64,000 nucleotides of DNA from Alkalimonas mucilaginosa. Its GTDB lineage: Bacteria > Pseudomonadota > Gammaproteobacteria > Enterobacterales > Alteromonadaceae. The notes under the pieces were generated by a model. The model searched no databases, was not told the DNA's origin, and saw only the letters and a list, made by a program, of their open reading frames with translations. This document shows, piece by piece, positions 54,510-63,956 of the stretch. Position numbers and translations under genes: made by a program. The stretch covers positions 55,206-119,205 of the forward strand of contig NZ_JAUGZK010000011.1 of assembly GCF_036327005.1 (NCBI RefSeq), given 5' to 3'. Position 1 is the first letter of the stretch. Each line of letters opens with the position of its first letter.

Positions 54510-54826
54510 GATTTTGCCAGTTAAATAAAGTTGGTAGTGGGATCATACCTCAAGCTGTAATCAGCCAGCAAAACTGAAAACGAATCCATAGCTGAAGAAA
54601 TTTTCTGCAAAATTACTGCATTAGCAAGTACGCAACTCAGACCAGTCATGTTACAATTGTATGACCAAACGAGTTAGATGCGCCGTTCGGGAAAAAGTTC
54701 CGTTGTTGTTCGGTCCGGCGTAAAAAAAACGTCACAATCATTCGTTAGGATGTCTTCCCAAATTGAAGACAGCAATTGTTTTCTAATGGATTGGGTATAA
54801 ATTCGGAAACTACCAGGTGAAACGAT
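54510..54826. other. Intergenic region before the TonB receptor
   Basis: This 317-base AT-rich gap holds a -10-like TATAAA at 54796-54801 and the receptor ribosome-binding site AGGTGA at 54815-54820. A short inverted repeat GTCTTC...GAAGAC lies at about 54752-54770. I see no gene, and no clear Fur box or riboswitch. Confidence 0.4.
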
Positions 54827-57800
54827 ATGAAAATTAAACATTTAGCTTTGGCTGTAGCTCTCGGGCTTGGGGTCAGTCAATTAGCCTATGCGGATACAAC
54901 TTCATCAGTTCGGGGTAATGTAGTCACTGAAGCCGGACAAGTAGCAGCAAATGCCAGAGTAGAAATTCTACATGTTCCGACCGGCACGCGTACTACCACC
55001 ACTACGAATGATGCAGGTGCTTTCTCAAGCACTGGTCTGCGGGTTGGTGGCCCTTATGTGATTACCATTCGTGGTGATCAAGGTTCGGTAACTTACGACG
55101 AAGTGTATCTGACACTTGGTGATGGTTTACGTCTTAATGCACAGCTTGCTTCATCTGTAGAGCGGATAGCAGTAACTGGCTCTTCGATCATGGTTGTAAA
55201 TAACACTGGCTCAAGCAGTTTCTTTGGTGCCAGAGATATCGAAAATGCGCCAACGTTTAATCGTGATCTGAAAGACATCATTCGTAACAACCCATTGGTA
55301 AATATCAATGCCGCTGATGGCACTATCTCTGTTGCTGGAACGAACCCACGTTTTAACAGCATTTCTGTGGATGGCATCGGCATCAATGACGATTTTGGCT
55401 TAAACTTTACCGGCTATCCAACGACTCGTTCTCCTATTTCACTGGATGCGATTGAACAGGTCATTGTCGACACATCACCTTTCCATGCCAAAGACTCTGG
55501 CTTCCAGGGTGCAAAAATTAATGCGGTGACAAAATCAGGTACCAATGAGTTGTCAGGCTCTTTCTTTTTTGAAAGGCAAAACGACTCCTGGGCCGGAGAA
55601 TACAAGCACAACAATTCCAGAGACTCGTTAGACTTCGATGAAAAGACCTGGGGTGCTACTCTGGGTGGTGCTTTAGTACAAGATAAATTGTTCTTCTTTG
55701 CCTCTTATGAGCGCTACAGTTCGCCACAGGCTTCTGGCTGGGGTCCAAGTGGTGTTTCTGGCGTGGCAAACGCAACCAATGTCACTGCTGAAGAGTTGCA
55801 ATCTGTTGCTCAGATAGCCAATGATATTTATGGTGTTCAGGTAGGTGATTGGGCAGTAAGCCCGACCACAAAAGATGAAAAAATCTTGCTAAAGCTGGAT
55901 TGGAACATCAACGATGATCACCGGGCTGCATTGACTTACCAACGCAGCGATGGCAACAAAATCCAAAATACCACCGATGATCCAAGAACTTTGAAGTTAT
56001 CCAGTCATTGGTATGATCGTTCTGAAACGATGGACAGCTATGCTTTCAAATTGTTCTCTGATTGGACACATGATTTTTCAACCGAAATTTATGCCACCTA
56101 CCAGGATCGTAGCACTGGCCAAAACTCGTTAAGTACTTTGCCGCAAGTTTTTGTCGATATCGAAGGTGACTCCAATCGTCGTATCGCTTTTGGTTCGGAC
56201 CATAGTCGCCACGCTAATGAGTTAAGTAATAAAACGCTGATTTTGGGTATCGATGGTACTTATTTGCTGGATGATCACAAGCTGAGCTTTGGCTATCAGT
56301 TTAAAGAGACTGAGGCGAACAATCTTTTTGTGCAGTACGCCCGGGGTAGCTACCGTTTCAACAGCATTGAAGACTTTGAGAATCGTTTAGCGACGGAGCT
56401 GCGCTATCAAAATGCACCATCATTGGATCCGCGCGATGCCGCAGTTTCCTTCAAGCGTGGCGAGCATGCATTTTATATTCAGGATGAATATGCAATTACT
56501 CCGGATGTGCTGTTAAGCTTCGGTTTACGCTATGAGCGCTTAACCACCAGTGATGTTCCAGCATTCAATGAGTCTTTCCTGACTCAAACCGGCTTTGACA
56601 ACCGGGAAAACCTGAACGGTCTGGATATCTGGCTACCACGCTTTGGTTTTAAGTGGGATGCTGCTACTGATTTGGTAGTGCGCGGTGGTATTGGCCGCTT
56701 CTCTGGTGGTCAACCAAGTGTATGGGCCGGTAACGCATACGGTAATAATGGTATCAACAAAGTTGATACTGGGAATGTGACTTCAAACCCTCGTTTCCCT
56801 GAAGACCTGCGCAACTCTTTGGTGGGTGTTGATATTACGACGGTACCTGAATCTTTTGAAGAATATGTCCGTTCAGGTGCAGATTCACCAATCAACCTAA
56901 ACGATCCAAACTTTAAAATTCCTTCTGATTGGCGTTTCCAGTTGGCGACAGATTATCGTTTTTCTTTGGGGGATTACTTACAAAACGTACTCTGGACCAC
57001 GGAGTACAGTTACGTGAAGCCTGAAAACTCAGTGTTCTGGAAAAACGTCACTATCGGGGATGTGTTTTACGAAACTACTGATGGCAGGAAATTGTATCAG
57101 GATGCAGGTTTACCGGCACTGATGATGACCAATGCGGATTCTGAAGGACGCTCGCATATCATCACTACGTCGTTGTTTAAGCGTTGGGAGTCTGGTTTAA
57201 GTGTGAATACTTCATACACTTATCAGGATATTACCAGTGCTACGGTGGGCTCAGCTTCAACTGCTCATGGTAACTTTGGAAATAACATTGCGATTAACCG
57301 TAATGAAACCCTGGTTGGCACCTCTCCGTACGAAACCCGTCATCGGTTTGTGTTAAACATCTCGTATGAAACCGAGATTTTCTCTGGTTATACCACTACC
57401 TTTAACTCATTCTTTGAGCGGAAATCAGGTAAGGCTTTGACTTATTTGGCGAATATTTCAGCGCCTGGTCGTGAAGCATTTGGTTATGGTGATGGCGGCG
57501 GCGGCATTTTAGCTTACATTCCATCACCAGATGATGCACAGTATGTGTTTGAAAGTGAAGCCAGAAAGCAAGAGTTTTATGATATTGTCGCGAGTATGGG
57601 CTTAAATGGTTATATTGGCGGCTACGTGCCGAAAGGCGGTTTCAACTCTCCGTGGGTAACTACCTGGGATGTTGGTGTCCGCCAGCAGGTGCCTGGTTTC
57701 CATAAAGACCACAAAGGGGAGCTGTATTTTACCATTTCTAACTTCCTCAATCTGTTGGATAGCTCGAAAGGTCATGTCCGTGATACGGAGTTTGGAACTA

Positions 57801-57949
57801 TCAGCTTGTATCAGGTGCGCGATGTGAATCAGGACACCGGCGAGATTACTATCCGAGGATTTCAACCTCGTCAAGGAAGTAACTGGGAACGCTTTAATGA
57901 AAACGAGTCGACCTGGCGCTTGAAGCTAGGTGTACGCTACCGCTTCTAA
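54827..57949 (+). CDS. TonB-dependent receptor, Oar-like, with carboxypeptidase-regulatory-like domain
   Basis: An outer-membrane protein that would import a large ligand using TonB. The 1040 residues have a signal peptide (about 1-22), an N-terminal carboxypeptidase-regulatory-like beta domain (about 28-105), a plug (about 115-250) and a barrel ending in LGVRYRF with the terminal Phe typical of outer-membrane barrels. Oar-type proteins also occur in Bacteroidetes and myxobacteria. The ligand is unknown; no TonB, ExbB or regulator gene is nearby. Confidence 0.92.
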   Translation: MKIKHLALAVALGLGVSQLAYADTTSSVRGNVVTEAGQVAANARVEILHVPTGTRTTTTTNDAGAFSSTGLRVGGPYVITIRGDQGSVTYDEVYLTLGDGLRLNAQLASSVERIAVTGSSIMVVNNTGSSSFFGARDIENAPTFNRDLKDIIRNNPLVNINAADGTISVAGTNPRFNSISVDGIGINDDFGLNFTGYPTTRSPISLDAIEQVIVDTSPFHAKDSGFQGAKINAVTKSGTNELSGSFFFERQNDSWAGEYKHNNSRDSLDFDEKTWGATLGGALVQDKLFFFASYERYSSPQASGWGPSGVSGVANATNVTAEELQSVAQIANDIYGVQVGDWAVSPTTKDEKILLKLDWNINDDHRAALTYQRSDGNKIQNTTDDPRTLKLSSHWYDRSETMDSYAFKLFSDWTHDFSTEIYATYQDRSTGQNSLSTLPQVFVDIEGDSNRRIAFGSDHSRHANELSNKTLILGIDGTYLLDDHKLSFGYQFKETEANNLFVQYARGSYRFNSIEDFENRLATELRYQNAPSLDPRDAAVSFKRGEHAFYIQDEYAITPDVLLSFGLRYERLTTSDVPAFNESFLTQTGFDNRENLNGLDIWLPRFGFKWDAATDLVVRGGIGRFSGGQPSVWAGNAYGNNGINKVDTGNVTSNPRFPEDLRNSLVGVDITTVPESFEEYVRSGADSPINLNDPNFKIPSDWRFQLATDYRFSLGDYLQNVLWTTEYSYVKPENSVFWKNVTIGDVFYETTDGRKLYQDAGLPALMMTNADSEGRSHIITTSLFKRWESGLSVNTSYTYQDITSATVGSASTAHGNFGNNIAINRNETLVGTSPYETRHRFVLNISYETEIFSGYTTTFNSFFERKSGKALTYLANISAPGREAFGYGDGGGGILAYIPSPDDAQYVFESEARKQEFYDIVASMGLNGYIGGYVPKGGFNSPWVTTWDVGVRQQVPGFHKDHKGELYFTISNFLNLLDSSKGHVRDTEFGTISLYQVRDVNQDTGEITIRGFQPRQGSNWERFNENESTWRLKLGVRYRF

Positions 57950-57966
57950 TTAAGCTTTATCCTGAC

Positions 57967-57993
57967 AAAACCGGCCTTCGGGCCGGTTTTTTA
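57967..57993 (+). terminator. Rho-independent terminator of the TonB receptor gene
   Basis: A 10-bp stem AAAACCGGCC / GGCCGGTTTT with TTCG loop, 17 bases after the stop codon. Confidence 0.92.
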
Positions 57994-58055
57994 TTTCTAT
58001 ATCGGGCATTTTTAGCGATAATTGCTTTTTGTGTGTATTGGAAAGTGACTACGAC

Positions 58056-58688
58056 GTGGGTAAGAACACCATCATTGCCATAGCCGGCGCTTCTGCTTCC
58101 GGGAAAAGTTTATTTGCATCAACTGTTTATCAGGAACTGGTAGAGGAGCTTGGCGGGGAGCGCATTGCTATTCTGGCTGAAGATGCTTATTACCGCGACC
58201 AAAGCCATTTGTCGTTTGAGCAGCGTACCCTAACCAACTACGATCATCCGTCGGCGTTCGAGCACAAACTCTTGGGGCAGCATTTGCAGGAGCTACGGGA
58301 AGGTAAAGCCATTGCTATGCCTCAGTACTGCTACAAAACCCATACCCGTTTACCAGATACTATTCAGGTGCAACCAGCCAAAGTGATTTTGGTAGAGGGG
58401 ATTTTGTTGCTTAGCGATCCATTGCTGCGTGATGAATTTGATATTAGCGTCTTTATGGATACACCACTGGATATTTGCCTGTTGCGGCGTATTCGCCGTG
58501 ATTTGGAAGACAGAGGAAGAAGTTTGCAATCGGTGGTCGAACAATACGAAGATACCGTGCGGCCAGCATTCTTTGATTTTATTGCACCCTCAAAACAGTT
58601 TGCCGATTTGGTGGTGACTCGAGGCGGTAAAAACCAGATTGCTATCGACATTATAAAAACAAAAATTCGTCAGTTGCTGGCGGAGTAA
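58056..58688 (+). CDS. udk: Uridine kinase
   Basis: Phosphorylates uridine and cytidine. The 210-residue protein has the P-loop GASASGKSL at about 10-18 and matches E. coli Udk (213). The GTG at 58056 gives the family N-terminus; the frame is open from a TTG at 58029 and another TTG at 58038, which I reject. It is followed by a nucleoside transporter gene after 17 bases, suggesting a shared uptake-and-salvage operon. Confidence 0.92.
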   Translation: MGKNTIIAIAGASASGKSLFASTVYQELVEELGGERIAILAEDAYYRDQSHLSFEQRTLTNYDHPSAFEHKLLGQHLQELREGKAIAMPQYCYKTHTRLPDTIQVQPAKVILVEGILLLSDPLLRDEFDISVFMDTPLDICLLRRIRRDLEDRGRSLQSVVEQYEDTVRPAFFDFIAPSKQFADLVVTRGGKNQIAIDIIKTKIRQLLAE

Positions 58689-58705
58689 TTAAAAGGATCA
58701 GGGGA

Positions 58706-59914
58706 ATGATGGGATTAGTAGGTATCGCGGTGCTATTGCTGGTAGCCTGGCTGGCATCGAATAATAAAAAGCGAATTAATTGGCGTACTGTAGGGGGTGC
58801 TTTTGCTATTCAGTTAGCGATTGGTGCTTTTGTCTTGTACATCCCTGTTGGGCAGGATGTGTTGTACAGCATTTCACTGGTGGTTTCCAATGTGATTGGC
58901 TACGCCAGAGATGGTATCGAGTTTTTATTTGGTGATCTGGGCCGCCGCTCGCAAGGCTTTATTTTTGCCATTCATGTGTTGACCATTATTGTTTTCTTTT
59001 CATCCCTGATCGCCGTGCTCTATCACATCGGCATTATGGCCTGGGTTATTCGCCTGATTGGTGGCGGCTTGCAAAAGCTGCTCGGAACAAGTCGGCCAGA
59101 ATCCATGTCTGCGGCAGCCAATATCTTTGTTGGGCAGACCGAAGCACCATTGATTGTTCGGCCCTTTGTGCCAACGATGACCCGCTCTGAACTCTTTGCC
59201 GTGATGGTAGGTGGACTTGCTTCGGTGGCTGGCTCGGTGCTTGCTGGTTATGCCGAGTTGGGGGTGGAATTAAAATACCTGATTGCGGCCAGTTTTATGG
59301 CAGCCCCTGGCGGTTTTTTAATGGCGAAAATGATTTTGCCGGAAACAGAGCAGCCGAAAAACGAACTGACCGAAATTGCGCAGGAAAAACCTCATACCAA
59401 CGTGATCGATGCCGCAGCCGCGGGTGCTTCCAGCGGTATGCAACTGGCGCTTAATGTGGGGGCCATGTTGTTGGCATTTATCGGGATTATTGCACTGATA
59501 AACGGCATGGTCGGTGGCATCGGTGCTTGGTTTGGCAAAGATGATCTGACCTTGCAACTGATTTTTGGCTATGTCTTTCAGCCGCTGGCCTTTATTCTGG
59601 GCGTATCCTGGGAAGAAGCGCGGGTGGCAGGCAGTTTTATTGGCCAGAAACTGGTGATCAATGAATTTGTTGCTTACCTTGATTATGTAAAGGTGAAAGA
59701 AGAGCTAAGTGCACATACCCAAGTGATTGTCACTATCGCGCTGTGTGGCTTTGCCAATTTCTCCTCCATTGCGATCCTATTAGGTGGTTTGGGCGGTATG
59801 GCGCCCAGTCGCCGGGCTGATATTGCGGCACTGGGTTTAAAAGCCTTGCTGGCAGCAACATTGGCTAACTTAATGAGCGCTGCTATTGCAGGGTTCTTTT
59901 TTTCTTTAGGCTAA
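58706..59914 (+). CDS. Concentrative nucleoside transporter (CNT/NupC family)
   Basis: Imports nucleosides with proton or sodium symport. The 402 residues have about eight membrane segments and the family motifs GQTEAPLIV near 143 (nucleoside-binding Gln/Glu) and NEFVAYLDY near 318. It sits between udk and the oxygenase gene. Specificity cannot be told. Confidence 0.93.
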   Translation: MMGLVGIAVLLLVAWLASNNKKRINWRTVGGAFAIQLAIGAFVLYIPVGQDVLYSISLVVSNVIGYARDGIEFLFGDLGRRSQGFIFAIHVLTIIVFFSSLIAVLYHIGIMAWVIRLIGGGLQKLLGTSRPESMSAAANIFVGQTEAPLIVRPFVPTMTRSELFAVMVGGLASVAGSVLAGYAELGVELKYLIAASFMAAPGGFLMAKMILPETEQPKNELTEIAQEKPHTNVIDAAAAGASSGMQLALNVGAMLLAFIGIIALINGMVGGIGAWFGKDDLTLQLIFGYVFQPLAFILGVSWEEARVAGSFIGQKLVINEFVAYLDYVKVKEELSAHTQVIVTIALCGFANFSSIAILLGGLGGMAPSRRADIAALGLKALLAATLANLMSAAIAGFFFSLG

Positions 59915-59930
59915 AAAACAGGTCTTTTAT

Positions 59931-60881
59931 ATGACACAGCAAGTTCCAACGTTAGATATAAGACGGTTTGCCACCGACAAAGATAACTTTGTTGCCGAAA
60001 TTGGCAAGGCCTACACTGAATTTGGATTTTGTGGCATTAGCGGTCACGGAATTTCAGACGACGTGGTAGCAGATACATACACCGCCATTAAGCAGTTTTT
60101 TGCGCTGCCCAATGAAGTAAAAGCGAAGTACCATATGCCAGGGCAGGGCGGTGCCCGCGGTTATACCGGCTTTGGCGTGGAAAAAGCCAAAGATTCCAAG
60201 CATCCGGATCTGAAAGAGTTCTGGCATGTTGGCCGTGAACTGGACGGTCCTGCACCACACCCAAGCTTGTACCCCAATGTGTGGCCTACCGAAGTGCCGG
60301 GTTTTAAAGAAGCTACTTATCGGCTTTACAGCGAGCTGGAAAAGCTAGGCAATCGGGTACTGGAAGCGCTGGCGCTCTACTTAGGGCAGCCACAGCACTA
60401 TTTTGCCGATAAGGTTAATTTCGGTAATTCGATCCTGCGGCCTATTCATTATCCACCAATTCAGGATACCAGCACTCAGTCGATCCGAGCAGGTCAGCAC
60501 GAAGACATTAATTTGATCACCTTGCTGGTTGGCTCGAACGAGGCTGGTTTGGAAATATTGCGTCGTGATGGCAGCTGGCTGCCGGTCACAACCATTGAAG
60601 GCACCATCGTCGTGAATATCGGTGATATGCTGCAGCGGTTAACCAACCATGTGTTGCCATCTACCACCCACAGGGTGGTGAATCCGGCTGGTATGGCTGC
60701 GGGCGAGCCTCGATACTCCATTCCTTTCTTTATGCATCCAAATCCGGATTTTGTCATTGAGACGCTGCCAAGCTGTATCAGTGCCGAGCGCCCCAATCGT
60801 TATCCGGAGCCAATTAATTCCAACGACTACTTAATGCAGCGTTTGGAAGAGATTGGCTTGCTAAAAAAGAACGGAAAATAG
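59931..60881 (+). CDS. 2-oxoglutarate/Fe(II)-type oxygenase, isopenicillin N synthase-like
   Basis: The 316 residues carry the DIOX N-terminal region and the Fe(II) triad: His and Asp in GQHEDINLI and His in STTHRVV, with RYS as the co-substrate Arg. Family members include isopenicillin N synthase and 2-oxoglutarate oxygenases that act on small molecules. No beta-lactam genes are present, so a role in nucleoside, amino acid or other small-molecule oxidation is possible. It follows the transporter gene by 16 bases. Confidence 0.87.
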   Translation: MTQQVPTLDIRRFATDKDNFVAEIGKAYTEFGFCGISGHGISDDVVADTYTAIKQFFALPNEVKAKYHMPGQGGARGYTGFGVEKAKDSKHPDLKEFWHVGRELDGPAPHPSLYPNVWPTEVPGFKEATYRLYSELEKLGNRVLEALALYLGQPQHYFADKVNFGNSILRPIHYPPIQDTSTQSIRAGQHEDINLITLLVGSNEAGLEILRRDGSWLPVTTIEGTIVVNIGDMLQRLTNHVLPSTTHRVVNPAGMAAGEPRYSIPFFMHPNPDFVIETLPSCISAERPNRYPEPINSNDYLMQRLEEIGLLKKNGK

Positions 60882-60941
60882 CCGCTTTGCACAGCAAATA
60901 AGCGAGTGACACAAAAGCCGTTAAATTGTGCCATATTGCAG

Positions 60942-60969
60942 TTGACAGCTTTTTGGAACTCGCTATACT
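60942..60969 (+). promoter_or_regulatory. Strong sigma-70 promoter of tRNA-Leu
   Basis: TTGACA and TATACT are 16 bases apart, with a GC-rich discriminator (GTGCGCC) typical of stringently controlled promoters. The tRNA starts 36 bases after the -10 box. Confidence 0.8.
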
Positions 60970-61005
60970 GTGCGCCATGTTGAGCAGCGATGCGCAACAT
61001 ACCTC

Positions 61006-61092
61006 GCAGATGTGGTGGAATTGGTAGACACGCTAGCTTCAGGTGCTAGTGCTCGAAAGGGCGTGAGAGTTCGAGTCTCTCCATCTGCACCA
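61006..61092 (+). tRNA. tRNA-Leu (anticodon CAG)
   Basis: 87 bases, acceptor GCAGATG / CATCTGC, anticodon CAG in loop TTCAGGT, long variable arm and encoded CCA. Confidence 0.96.
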
Positions 61093-61096
61093 AATT

Positions 61097-61121
61097 AACC
61101 GGCTTAAAGCCGGTTTTTTTT
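61097..61121 (+). terminator. Terminator after tRNA-Leu
   Basis: 9-bp stem AACCGGCTT / AAGCCGGTT with a one-base loop and a T run of eight. It follows the CCA end by 4 bases. Confidence 0.92.
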
Positions 61122-61123
61122 GT

Positions 61124-61192
61124 GCCTGCTATCCCTGCAGGCATCCCTCCGGGACCAGCCATTGGCTGTCCAAAAGCACTCCCGATGCTTTT
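61124..61192 (+). repeat. Composite palindromic intergenic repeat after tRNA-Leu
   Basis: Three small hairpins in a row: GCCTGC / GCAGGC (61124-61142), CAGCC / GGCTG (61156-61168) and AAAAGCA / TGCTTTT (61172-61192). The layout is like REP-type repeats. The last hairpin could also end the minus-strand ligase gene. Confidence 0.5.
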
Positions 61193-61204
61193 GTGTTTTT
61201 AGAT

Positions 61205-62671
61205 TTACCGTTTTAGTTCTATGCGGCGGATAAAGTCTTCCACCAGCAAGTCATAGAGCTTGTTGCCCAGATACAAATCTTCCACTCCATCATCGATGTT
61301 TGGGTTGTCATTGACCTCGATGACGTACACCTTATCCCCATCTTGTTTGATGTCAACGCCATAGAGGCTATCACCAATCGGAGCGCAGGCTCGAATAGCA
61401 GCATCAAGCACATGAGCCGGCACCTCGCTCACAGCGCAGGTGCTAAAAGCACCGCTTTGTGTTTTGCCGCTACCGTGCTTGTAAATCTGCCAGTGATTGC
61501 GCGCCATAAAGTATTTGCAGGCAAAAAGCGCCTGACCATTTAACACGCCAATACGCCAGTCAAACTCTGTGAAGGTATAGCGTTGGGCCAGGATGATGGC
61601 GCTTTGCTCAAACAGCTCGGTCATTTTTTGCCGCAGTTCGGTCATGGTTTTTACTTTCACCACCCCTCGGGAAAAACTGCCATCGGGGATTTTTAATACC
61701 ATGGGTAAGCCTAGTAAATCTGCTGCCCGCTCCAGATTATCGGTATCGTATTTAAACAGCATTAAACCATCAGGTACCGGCACCTGATGCTGTTCAAACA
61801 GAGTTTGCAGGTAGATTTTATTGCTGCAGCGCAAAATCGAGTTCGGATCATCAATCACTGCCAGCCCTTCGCGTTCGGCTTTTAATGCCATTTTGAAAGT
61901 ATAGTGATTGACAGCGGTGGTTTCACGAATAAAAAGGCCATCAAACTCCGCCAGCCTTTGATGATCGCGAGCACCGATGATCTCGGTATCCATGGCCGCC
62001 TTTTTGGCCGCTTTGCAAAACAATTCTATGGAGCGGGGGGTACAGGGGGGGAACTGCTCCTTGGGATCCATTAACACGGCCAGGTCGTATTTAAATTGCC
62101 GCCTGCTCGGTTCCAATCGCCATATTTTATGGCTAAAACGCTCCAGCGCTTCGGCAAACTGCGTTTGTTGTGACTCCGTCAGTTTGTGCAAACTGCCAAT
62201 ACGAATGGTTTTTACCTGCCACTGTTGCTTTTTGATCAAATCAACGTGCAGGATAGGAACGGAGAATGCTTCAAACAGATAATCGGCCACTTTCTTTAAC
62301 GAGCGCTCACTGGTTTCGCCAAAATAAAGCTGGAAAGTTAGTTGCGTTTCCGGGTTATCAGCCAGAGCTTTATTGAGCTGTTTCGTTAATGTCACTGGGA
62401 TATCATCAATGACATCGGCAATTTCGTCCCGGTTAAACTTATTAAATACCTTAATGGACGGGATGGCATGGTGATTACGCGCTTCGGCCAGTAACGAGCA
62501 GTAATACCCTGAACCCAGGTACTGGGATTGTCGACAAAGGTTAATGAGCCGTACGCGCTGGCGGGACTTACCCTGCCACTTCAGATAATCAGCCAGGGTC
62601 ATAACGCCATCGTATTGAAAGAAAGGCCCCCAATCTTGCAGCTTATCTACTACGATTAATAACTTAGACAT
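61205..62671 (-). CDS. RimK-like ATP-grasp ligase
   Basis: ATP-grasp ligases of the RimK type add amino acids, often Glu, to carboxyl groups of peptides or small molecules. The 488 residues have a RimK-like N-terminal domain (about 1-160) and an ATP-grasp core (about 200-480), with RETTAVNHYTFKMA, KIPDGSFSRGVVKV (ATP loop) and VIEVNDNPNID (metal-binding Glu/Asn) as key motifs. It is longer than E. coli RimK (300). The divergent neighbour is a GNAT/C39-peptidase fusion; such pairs recur in gammaproteobacteria. The substrate is unknown. Confidence 0.85.
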   Translation of the reverse strand: MSKLLIVVDKLQDWGPFFQYDGVMTLADYLKWQGKSRQRVRLINLCRQSQYLGSGYYCSLLAEARNHHAIPSIKVFNKFNRDEIADVIDDIPVTLTKQLNKALADNPETQLTFQLYFGETSERSLKKVADYLFEAFSVPILHVDLIKKQQWQVKTIRIGSLHKLTESQQTQFAEALERFSHKIWRLEPSRRQFKYDLAVLMDPKEQFPPCTPRSIELFCKAAKKAAMDTEIIGARDHQRLAEFDGLFIRETTAVNHYTFKMALKAEREGLAVIDDPNSILRCSNKIYLQTLFEQHQVPVPDGLMLFKYDTDNLERAADLLGLPMVLKIPDGSFSRGVVKVKTMTELRQKMTELFEQSAIILAQRYTFTEFDWRIGVLNGQALFACKYFMARNHWQIYKHGSGKTQSGAFSTCAVSEVPAHVLDAAIRACAPIGDSLYGVDIKQDGDKVYVIEVNDNPNIDDGVEDLYLGNKLYDLLVEDFIRRIELKR

Positions 62672-62828
62672 ATCCTGTTCCGGAAAAATGCATTTCTTGT
62701 ATTGTAGACACTAGTGTTGATTGCTGCCTAATGAAATCCTTTACTCGTGAGCAGCAAAATAATTGTCTTGCAAGATAGCTGGAAACAACGTGCAATGCCT
62801 GGCGATGAAACAAGGGATTAAGGTGCCT

Positions 62829-63956
62829 ATGCAGAATAAAGATCTTTGTATCCGTGATGCCGTGTTGCCGGACTTAGCTGATTTGGTGCAGTTGGAGCAA
62901 GCCTGCTTTGATGCTGATCGTTTGAGTCGCCGTAGCTTCAGGCACTTTATTTTGGATAAGCGCAGTGATTTACAGGTGCTGGAAAAAAATGGCCAGTTGG
63001 TCGGTTATTTTCTGGTGTTGTATCGTCGGGGGATTAGTCTGGCCCGGTTGTACTCGCTTGCGGTATTACCCACCGAACGAAAGCAAGGTTTTGCACAGCT
63101 GCTGTTAAATCAGGCAGAGTTATCTGCCCGGCAGCGGCGCTGTGTTTTTTTGCGTCTGGAAGTCAGGCCGGATAATAGCGGCGCCATTGCCTTGTATCGG
63201 CGTCAGGGCTATCAGGAATTTGCTATCCGCCATGATTTTTATGAAGATCACTCGGATGCACTGTGCATGCAGAAGCGTGTGTTCAGCTATCAGCAACAGG
63301 ATACCAATAAAGGCATCCAATTTATTCCGCAAACTACGCCTTTTACCTGTGGGCCTGCTAGTTTACTGATGGCAATGAATTACTTTGAACCAGGCCGCTA
63401 CGATCCCTTTATCGAGGAGTTGGAGATTTGGCGTGAAGCCACGACCATATTTATGACATCCGGTCATGGTGGTTGCAGTCCCAGAGGTTTAGCTTTGGCT
63501 GGTGCGAGACGAGCCTTTGACGTTGAAGTGATGCTTAATCAATCCGGGCCTTTGTTTGTTGACTCGGTGCGAAGCCAACAAAAGAAACAGTTACTGCAGC
63601 GTGTGCATCAGATTGAACAACAAAAATGTACCCAGGCTAATATCCCGGTTCAGATTGCCGATTTCACGCTAACCGATGTACTGGATAGATTGCAGCAAGG
63701 CTATGTGGTGTTATTGCTTATTAGTACCTGGCAGTTCGATCGCAGCAAGGCACCGCATTGGGTGGTGCTTTGTGATGCTGATGATGATTTTGTTTATCTG
63801 AACGATCCTGATGTCGATACTGAAGCTGGCCAAAATGCTGCGGATTATCAGTACATCCCTGTAAACCGTGACATCATGACCAAAGCTTTTCTCTATGGCA
63901 AGCAGCGCTTAAAAGCAGCTGTTGCGCTGAAAAAGCACAAAGAGCCTGATTTTTAG
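62829..63956 (+). CDS. GNAT acetyltransferase fused to a C39-like cysteine peptidase
   Basis: The 375 residues have an N-terminal GNAT domain (about 5-150, acyl-CoA-binding region VLPTERKQGFAQLLL near 80) and a C-terminal papain-like C39 domain (about 160-350) with the catalytic Cys174 (TPFTCGPAS), His310 (APHWVVL) and Asp326 (LNDP). Family members can process peptides and modify them. The ATG at 62829 has AAGG five bases upstream; the open frame from 62763 adds 22 residues. Its divergent partner is the RimK-like ligase, so both may act on one peptide substrate. Confidence 0.88.
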   Translation: MQNKDLCIRDAVLPDLADLVQLEQACFDADRLSRRSFRHFILDKRSDLQVLEKNGQLVGYFLVLYRRGISLARLYSLAVLPTERKQGFAQLLLNQAELSARQRRCVFLRLEVRPDNSGAIALYRRQGYQEFAIRHDFYEDHSDALCMQKRVFSYQQQDTNKGIQFIPQTTPFTCGPASLLMAMNYFEPGRYDPFIEELEIWREATTIFMTSGHGGCSPRGLALAGARRAFDVEVMLNQSGPLFVDSVRSQQKKQLLQRVHQIEQQKCTQANIPVQIADFTLTDVLDRLQQGYVVLLLISTWQFDRSKAPHWVVLCDADDDFVYLNDPDVDTEAGQNAADYQYIPVNRDIMTKAFLYGKQRLKAAVALKKHKEPDF

